A stretch of DNA of 10,141 bases from Caldimicrobium sp964595655 (GTDB taxonomy: Bacteria; Desulfobacterota; Thermodesulfobacteria; Thermodesulfobacteriales; Thermodesulfobacteriaceae): contig CAZQQV010000053.1 of the NCBI GenBank assembly GCA_964595655.1, forward strand, positions 1 through 10,141. The letters are read 5' to 3'. Numbering within the stretch: position 1 is the stretch's first letter; every line of letters starts with the position of its first letter. Positions 5,755 through 10,141 of this stretch are shown one piece after another. A program made the position numbers and the translations under genes. The notes beneath the pieces were generated by a model. The model had not been told where the DNA came from. It made no database searches and saw only the letters and a list, made by a program, of their open reading frames with translations.

Positions 5755-6138
5755 GTGTCCCCTAAAAAAGAGGGATTTTCAAAGAAGGAACGCCTTAGAT
5801 TAAATAAAGATTTTGAAAGGGTTTTCAAAGAAGGAAAAAAAATTTGGATTGATAAATATTTGTTAATAATATACACTTCTAATAATCTTGGATATAGAAG
5901 ACTGGGGCTTGTGGTTTCCTCAAAAATTGGAAAGGCAAGTGAGAGAAATAGGGTGAAGAGGATTCTTCGAGAAGTTTTTAGAAGAAATAAGGATCTTTTC
6001 CCTGAAAGTTCTGATTTAATAATTATCCCTCACCCTAATGTAAAAACCCTCAATTACTGGGAGCTTCTGGAAATTGTGAAAAACCATCTTTCCAGAGGGA
6101 AAGAGTTTCTTTCTTATGATGAAAAACTTCCTTCTTAA
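5755..6138 (+). CDS. rnpA: Ribonuclease P protein component
   Basis: RnpA is the protein cofactor of RNase P and helps the RNA subunit bind and cut pre-tRNA 5' leaders. The 127-residue basic protein has the opening KERLRLNKDFERVFKEGKK (11-29), the central LGLVVSSKIGKASERNRVKR (50-69) with the diagnostic RNR motif (64-66) in the RNA-contacting helix, and the DLIIIPHPNV strand (87-96). The start is GTG at 5755, three bases after the rpmH stop and without a clear Shine-Dalgarno, so it is presumably translated by coupling with rpmH. An ATG-start alternative does not exist within the conserved N-terminus. It overlaps yidD by 23 nt. Confidence 0.95.
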   Translation: MSPKKEGFSKKERLRLNKDFERVFKEGKKIWIDKYLLIIYTSNNLGYRRLGLVVSSKIGKASERNRVKRILREVFRRNKDLFPESSDLIIIPHPNVKTLNYWELLEIVKNHLSRGKEFLSYDEKLPS

Positions 6139-6373
6139 GGGATTATCCTTTTATCAAAGATTTATTTCTCCATTTTTTTCTCTCTATTTCGGAATTCATT
6201 GTAGATATTATCCGAGTTGCAGTGAATATGCCAAAAGGGTGATTCTGGCTCATGGGGTTTTCAAAGGTGGATTTTTGGCTTTAAAAAGATTTCTCAAATG
6301 CAACCCCCTCTTTCCAGGAGGAATAGATCTTCCGCAAGAGAAAGATTCCGTTAAGGAGAAAAGACATGGATAA
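6116..6373 (+). CDS. yidD: Membrane protein insertion efficiency factor YidD
   Basis: YidD is a small membrane-associated protein that assists YidC-dependent insertion. The 85 residues show the family core: YQRFISPFFSLYFG (13-26), the cysteine motif CRYYPSCSEYA (29-39), a conserved HGVFKGG (46-52) and LKRFLKCNPLFPGG (56-69). The N-terminal amphipathic helix, not a classical transmembrane span, would mediate membrane contact. Two adjacent ATGs occur at 6116 and 6119; no strong Shine-Dalgarno separates them. The gene lies between rnpA (23-nt overlap) and yidC (8-nt overlap), the standard order, and translation is probably coupled. Confidence 0.94.
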   Translation: MMKNFLLKGLSFYQRFISPFFSLYFGIHCRYYPSCSEYAKRVILAHGVFKGGFLALKRFLKCNPLFPGGIDLPQEKDSVKEKRHG

Positions 6374-7982
6374 CCGCGTTCTTCTTGCTATTGTTCTTTC
6401 CCTTGCTGTGCTTATTTTATTTCAGTTTTTCTATATGAAATATTTTTCCCCTATCCCTCCCCAAGGAAATCTCACTAACCAAACAAGCCAAACTAAAGAA
6501 ACTCCCCTAAATAAAACTTTATCCAAGGATTTTCAGGAATTAAACGCCCAAGCAACTACTTTACCTTCTGCCAAGCAAATCAAAATAAAAACTCCTTACT
6601 TTGAGGCAGATCTTACCAATCTGGGAGTAAGATTTACCTCTTTCAAACTCCTTAAGTATAAAAAGACTCTCAAAGGTAACGAGTCTGTTGAACTTGTGAC
6701 TGCACCAAAAGAGGCCCTCCCTCCAGAGATTTATTTAACTCAATTTCCCCATTTTGCAGTAATTCCCTTTGAAAATCCAAATCCCGATATAATTGAAGTT
6801 TCTCCAAAGGAAGAAAAGGTGCTCTTTTTTAGAGGCCTTTACGGCCACCTTGAAATGGAGAAAAAGCTCATTTTCAAAGGCTCTTCCTATTATATGGATT
6901 GGGAAATAAAAATTAGGAATCTTTCTAATGTGACTTACAAAGACAGACTCCTTGTAAGGGGTGTTTTTTCTCCCTTTTCAGAGGGGAGTAATTATGTTTT
7001 CAAAGGGCCCTTTTATTACACTGATCACCTCGAAGAGGTTAAATTAAAGGATACCCTCTCTGAATACGTAGGTCCCCTTAAATATCTAGGCTATATGGAT
7101 GTCTATTTTCTCTCTGCTCTAATTCCCCTTGAAAATGGCACTTTTAAAAGCACCTTTAGAAAAATCGCTGAAGGTGTAAATGAATACATCTTTTGGAGCC
7201 CTGATTTTGAATTAAAACCAGGGGAAGTAAAAACCTTTAAATTTAAGCTTTACATGGGGCCAAAGAGTGCAGAAGAATTGAAAAAAGAATATCCCCTTCT
7301 TGCCAAATCCCTATACTTTGGAATCTTTGACTTCGTTGCAAAACCTTTACTTTATCTTTTAAAGTTTTTCTATCAATTTACTCACAATTATGGCTGGGCC
7401 ATTGTCATTATCACTTTTCTTATCAGAGCTCTCTTTTATCCTCTTAATCATATCAGTTATCGCAGTATGAAAAAAATGCAGGAGCTTCAACCTGTCTTTC
7501 AGAAATTGAGAGAAAAATATAAAGATGATCCCCAAACTCTGCAAAAAGAGCTTATGAATCTTTATAGAACACATAAAATTAATCCTTTTTCAGGATGCCT
7601 TCCAATTCTTATTCAAATCCCCGTATTTATTGCCTTTTATAAAGTTCTTCTTATGGCCATAGAATTGAGGCATGCTCCTTTTATCCTCTGGATCAATGAT
7701 CTTTCTGCTCCTGAGCGTCTCTATATTCCCTCTTTTGAGATCCCCTGGCTTGGAGGCATTCCTCTCTTAACTATTCTTATGGGAGTTTCCATGTTTATTC
7801 AGCAAAAGCTTACTCCTACAAGTATGGATCCCACCCAGGAAAAGATTATGCTTCTCTTACCCATATTTTTTACCTTTCTATTTATAAATTTTCCTTCAGG
7901 TCTTGTCCTTTACTGGTTTGTGAATAATCTTTTATCTATAATCCAGCAATTGATAACCTTTAAGTCATTAAAAACCAGATGA
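6366..7982 (+). CDS. yidC: Membrane protein insertase YidC
   Basis: YidC inserts and folds inner-membrane proteins, alone or with SecYEG. The 538-residue protein is the Gram-negative type: an N-terminal transmembrane helix (about 5-24), a large periplasmic domain (about 30-315), then the conserved five-helix core. Helices lie at roughly 322-360 (re-entrant plus TM2), 411-432, 463-480 and 494-530. The key groove arginine is R354 in FLIRALFYPL, followed by the cytoplasmic hairpin (about 365-400) with RSMKKMQELQP, and the conserved CLPILIQIPVFIAFY (411-425). The ATG at 6366 has AGGAG 7 nt upstream (6354-6358) and overlaps yidD by 8 nt. The C-terminus is short and only mildly basic. It is the largest gene of the window and intact. 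Confidence 0.97.
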   Translation: MDNRVLLAIVLSLAVLILFQFFYMKYFSPIPPQGNLTNQTSQTKETPLNKTLSKDFQELNAQATTLPSAKQIKIKTPYFEADLTNLGVRFTSFKLLKYKKTLKGNESVELVTAPKEALPPEIYLTQFPHFAVIPFENPNPDIIEVSPKEEKVLFFRGLYGHLEMEKKLIFKGSSYYMDWEIKIRNLSNVTYKDRLLVRGVFSPFSEGSNYVFKGPFYYTDHLEEVKLKDTLSEYVGPLKYLGYMDVYFLSALIPLENGTFKSTFRKIAEGVNEYIFWSPDFELKPGEVKTFKFKLYMGPKSAEELKKEYPLLAKSLYFGIFDFVAKPLLYLLKFFYQFTHNYGWAIVIITFLIRALFYPLNHISYRSMKKMQELQPVFQKLREKYKDDPQTLQKELMNLYRTHKINPFSGCLPILIQIPVFIAFYKVLLMAIELRHAPFILWINDLSAPERLYIPSFEIPWLGGIPLLTILMGVSMFIQQKLTPTSMDPTQEKIMLLLPIFFTFLFINFPSGLVLYWFVNNLLSIIQQLITFKSLKTR

Positions 7983-7989
7983 GGAGAGG
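7982..7989 (+). promoter_or_regulatory. Shine-Dalgarno region that decides the jag start
   Basis: AGGAG (7982-7986) and AGAGG (7985-7989) lie 10 and 7 nt before the ATG at 7997. The earlier in-frame ATG at 7979, which overlaps the yidC stop, has no such site and would be decoded through it. Confidence 0.65.
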
Positions 7990-7996
7990 TGGAGCC

Positions 7997-8638
7997 ATGA
8001 GCAGAGTCTTAGAACTTGAAGGAAAAAGCCTTGATCAAATGGTTGAAAAGGCCTGTCAAGATTTGGGTTGCCTGCCTGAGGATTTAAAAATTGAAATTCT
8101 TGAATTTGCCCCGGGGGGAATGCTTGGGTCTGGCAGAAAGATTAAAGCAATTTTTATGATCAAACCCGATAAAATTTTAAGTGAAAGGGCAACAAGAGCC
8201 CTTGCCTTTCTTAAGGAGCTTTTCTATCATATGGACTTTCAAATTGAAACCCAGACCCAGCTTTTAGGAGAAAAAATGGAGGTGGACATTATCTTCTCTG
8301 GCCCCGATACTCGTTATCTTCTCCAAAACGATGGAGAACCTCTCTCAGCCCTTGAATACCTTACTAACAAGATTGTGGCCAAATCTTTAGGAGTTGGTCC
8401 AAAGATCAATCTTAAGGTAAAAGGAGTTAACCTTGAGAGGGAAAGGCGACTTTTAAAGGCTGTTGATCGTGCCATAACCTTGATAAAGGAAGACAAAAGA
8501 GAAAGAGCCCTAAGGGTTGGGAACAAAAGAGAAGAAAGGCTTGTGCTTAATAAGATCAAAGATGAGCCTAACATTGTCGCTGAAATTCAAGAAGATTCAA
8601 GAGGTAAAAAGGTAGTTTTAAAGTGGAAAGAAGCCTAA
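7997..8638 (+). CDS. jag: Jag/KhpB-family protein with degenerate KH and R3H motifs
   Basis: Jag (KhpB, EloR) proteins join a Jag_N domain, a KH domain and an R3H domain, usually bind RNA, and influence cell elongation. From 7997 this one has 213 residues. Jag_N is clear at about 2-50 (LELEGKSLDQMVEKACQDLG, then GGMLGSGRKIKA). The KH region (about 75-145) aligns well, but its GxxG loop reads QNDG (110-113). The R3H region (about 150-208) has Glu at position 180 and Leu at 184, where Arg and His normally stand. Both nucleic-acid signatures are therefore weakened, although the fold looks intact. The start is set by a Shine-Dalgarno; an alternative ATG at 7979 would add six residues. Position after yidC and before mnmE is standard. 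Family assignment is firm; RNA binding is doubtful. Confidence 0.9.
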   Translation: MSRVLELEGKSLDQMVEKACQDLGCLPEDLKIEILEFAPGGMLGSGRKIKAIFMIKPDKILSERATRALAFLKELFYHMDFQIETQTQLLGEKMEVDIIFSGPDTRYLLQNDGEPLSALEYLTNKIVAKSLGVGPKINLKVKGVNLERERRLLKAVDRAITLIKEDKRERALRVGNKREERLVLNKIKDEPNIVAEIQEDSRGKKVVLKWKEA

Positions 8639-10033
8639 GTGGAGCCAAAGCTTTATCTTGAAGATACCATTGCCGCCATTGCCACCCCTCCTGGGAGGGG
8701 GGCAATTGGCGTTATTAAAGTAAGTGGTGATAAAGCTTTAGAAATTCTTCAAAAAATTTTTCAACCAGCAAAGCCCCGATCTCACTTTGAGTCCCATCGC
8801 TTTTACTATGGCTTCGTTGTGGATCCAGAGACAGGAGAAAAAATTGACGAAGTGCTTGTGGTTTACATGAAAAAACCCTACAGTTATACCCGAGAAGATG
8901 TGGTTGAAATCCACGCCCATAGCGGATACATAAATTTAAGGAAAATTCTTGAATTGGTTCTCCGAGAGGGAGCAAGGCCTGCTCAACCAGGAGAATTTAC
9001 CTTAAGGGCCTTTTTAAATGGAAGAATAGACCTTGCTCAGGCTGAAGCCATTGAGGAAATTATTTCCGCAAGAAGTGAGCGCGCCTTAAAACTTGCTATA
9101 AGCGGTCTTTCAGGGAGGCTCTCTGAAAAAGTAAACCTTCTAAGGGAGAAACTTCTTTTCGCCCTTGCACAGGTTGAATCCGCCATAGATTTTCCAGAAG
9201 AGGATATTGAAATCATGAACCCCCCAGAAATTATAGAACTCATTAAAAGAGAAATTATTCCCGAAATAGAGGAGCTTATTCAGAGTTATGAGGAAGGAAA
9301 GATTTATCGGGAGGGTATCAATCTTGTGATTTCTGGAAAACCCAATGTGGGAAAATCCTCTCTTATGAATGCCCTTTTGAAGGAAGAAAGGGCCATTGTA
9401 ACCCCCATTCCTGGGACCACAAGGGATTTTCTTGAGGAGGAGGCCTATTTAAAGGGGCTTCCCGTTAAACTTATTGATACAGCAGGCTTAAGGGAAACAG
9501 AAGACCCCGTTGAAAAAATTGGAGTAGAAAGGGCCTTTCAAAAACTTAAAGAGGCAGACCTTGTGCTTTTTTTGATTGATGTAACTGAGCCTCCCAATGA
9601 AGAAGTTTTAAACCTTTACGAAAAGGTTAAAGAATATCCTCACTTGACAGTTCTCAATAAAATTGATATAACCCCTAATTATCTTGAAGAGTGGAAAAAT
9701 TTTTTCAAAAATAAGGAAGAAATTATTGAGATTTCCGTTAAAGAAGAAATAAATCTTGATCTTCTCTCTCAAAGAATTTATGAAAAAATTGTTTCAGAGA
9801 AAGCGACCTCTATTCCTGAGGTGGTTCCCAATCTCAGGCAAAAGACAGCCCTTGAAAAGGCAAAAAGACATCTTGAAGATGCCCTGAGGGAACTTAGAAA
9901 AAAAGAGCCCCTTCCTGAACTGGTCTCTATTGAGATAAGATCTGCTATTAGTGCCCTTTCTGAAATCATTGGAGAGGTCACAACTGAAGATCTTCTCTCG
10001 GAAATCTTTTCCCGCTTCTGTATTGGAAAATAA
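8639..10033 (+). CDS. mnmE: tRNA modification GTPase MnmE
   Basis: MnmE, with MnmG, adds aminomethyl or carboxymethylaminomethyl groups to wobble uridine 34 of certain tRNAs, using GTP and methylene-tetrahydrofolate. The 464-residue protein has the folate-binding N-terminal domain (about 5-120; TPPGRGAIGVIKVSG at 16-30), a helical domain interrupted by a Ras-like G domain with G1 GKPNVGKS (233-240), G2 PGTTRD (258-263), G3 DTAG (280-283) and G4 NKID (340-343), and the C-terminal CIGK (461-464) with the family cysteine. The usual HGG motif is HSG here (about 94-96). The start is GTG directly after the jag TAA, without spacing, so coupling is likely. mnmG is not in the window. Confidence 0.97.
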   Translation: MEPKLYLEDTIAAIATPPGRGAIGVIKVSGDKALEILQKIFQPAKPRSHFESHRFYYGFVVDPETGEKIDEVLVVYMKKPYSYTREDVVEIHAHSGYINLRKILELVLREGARPAQPGEFTLRAFLNGRIDLAQAEAIEEIISARSERALKLAISGLSGRLSEKVNLLREKLLFALAQVESAIDFPEEDIEIMNPPEIIELIKREIIPEIEELIQSYEEGKIYREGINLVISGKPNVGKSSLMNALLKEERAIVTPIPGTTRDFLEEEAYLKGLPVKLIDTAGLRETEDPVEKIGVERAFQKLKEADLVLFLIDVTEPPNEEVLNLYEKVKEYPHLTVLNKIDITPNYLEEWKNFFKNKEEIIEISVKEEINLDLLSQRIYEKIVSEKATSIPEVVPNLRQKTALEKAKRHLEDALRELRKKEPLPELVSIEIRSAISALSEIIGEVTTEDLLSEIFSRFCIGK

Positions 10034-10104
10034 TCCTTAAATCGGTAGTATCATAAAATTTTGTATATGGTCAAATTGAATTTAAGGATTTAGAGGTCCT
10101 TAAA
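10032..10104. repeat. 11-bp inverted repeat with a third partial copy
   Basis: AATCCTTAAAT (10032-10042) is matched perfectly by its reverse complement at 10080-10090. A further TCCTTAAA at 10097-10104 can pair with 10081-10088 across an 8-nt loop. The middle arm can thus pair with either flank, but not both. The left arm overlaps the mnmE stop codon. A weak TTTT follows the last arm, so a poor terminator or an operator are both possible. Confidence 0.6.
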
Positions 10105-10141
10105 ATTTTGAAAAATTTGATAGGCTGCCCTCCTGAGCCCC
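10034..10141. other. Region after mnmE without a complete gene
   Basis: These 108 bases are AT-rich. They contain the inverted repeat and two copies of TAAAATTTTG (10054-10063 and 10101-10110). The plus frame from 10057 to the window end stays open and could include the beginning of a next gene, with TTG at 10108 as a possible start, but there is too little sequence to name it. No tRNA or clear terminator is seen. Confidence 0.5.

Noticed and set aside
7137..7155. Sigma-54-like TGGCAC with downstream GCA inside yidC
   Set aside because: GG and GC are 11 bp apart rather than 10, and the site is in the middle of an intact gene.
7979..7996. Upstream ATG for jag overlapping the yidC stop (ATGA)
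   Set aside because: No Shine-Dalgarno before it; the added residues are encoded by the Shine-Dalgarno itself, and family N-termini fit the ATG at 7997.
8143..8172. Second sigma-28 promoter inside jag (TAAA then CCCGATAA)
   Set aside because: The spacer is 18 nt, not 15, and it lies inside a coding region with no gene start suitably downstream.
10080..10110. Strong intrinsic terminator after mnmE
   Set aside because: The stem has only two G-C pairs and is followed by just four T residues.

Overview
The window looks like chromosome from an AT-rich, Gram-negative-type, flagellated bacterium. Proteins are rich in Lys, Glu and Ile, genes are very tightly packed, and GTG/TTG starts are common. 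YidC has the large periplasmic domain of outer-membrane bacteria. I infer a thermophile, perhaps of the Thermodesulfobacteriota (Thermodesulfobacterium/Caldimicrobium-like). That placement rests on general protein character, not on a search.

There are three blocks. (1) Positions 1-774, plus strand: a late-flagellar pair, the flagellin chaperone fliS and a small helical FliT-like protein. They lie behind a near-consensus sigma-28 (FliA) promoter at 28-54. (2) Positions 771-5527, minus strand, read from right to left: trpC, hisI, hisG, a 104-residue module resembling the N-terminal part of HD-GYP proteins, an HDOD protein, an SRPBCC-fold protein and a pseudo-receiver/GGDEF protein. The genes overlap or lie at most 41 bp apart, so this is probably one transcription unit joining amino-acid biosynthesis to c-di-GMP-type signalling. 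It meets the flagellar unit tail to tail with overlapping stop codons. (3) Positions 5614-10033, plus strand: the conserved rpmH-rnpA-yidD-yidC-jag(khpB)-mnmE cluster, covering ribosomal protein L34, RNase P protein, membrane-protein insertion, an RNA-binding-type protein and a tRNA-modification GTPase. The 45-codon rpmH gene is included.

Blocks 2 and 3 diverge from an 86-bp control region (5528-5613). It holds two back-to-back extended -10 elements, one of which would make the trpC mRNA almost leaderless, and an overlapping sigma-54-like element. No dnaA gene or DnaA boxes accompany the cluster. The last 108 bp hold an 11-bp inverted repeat with a third copy of its core, and no complete gene.

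The points most worth a second look are: the Jag/KhpB homologue, whose KH GxxG loop and R3H signature are both degraded; the his/trp-signalling operon with its split HD-GYP-like module; the sigma-28 promoter; and the unusual divergent control region. I saw no mobile elements, CRISPR arrays, tRNA or rRNA genes, and no obviously new defence system.
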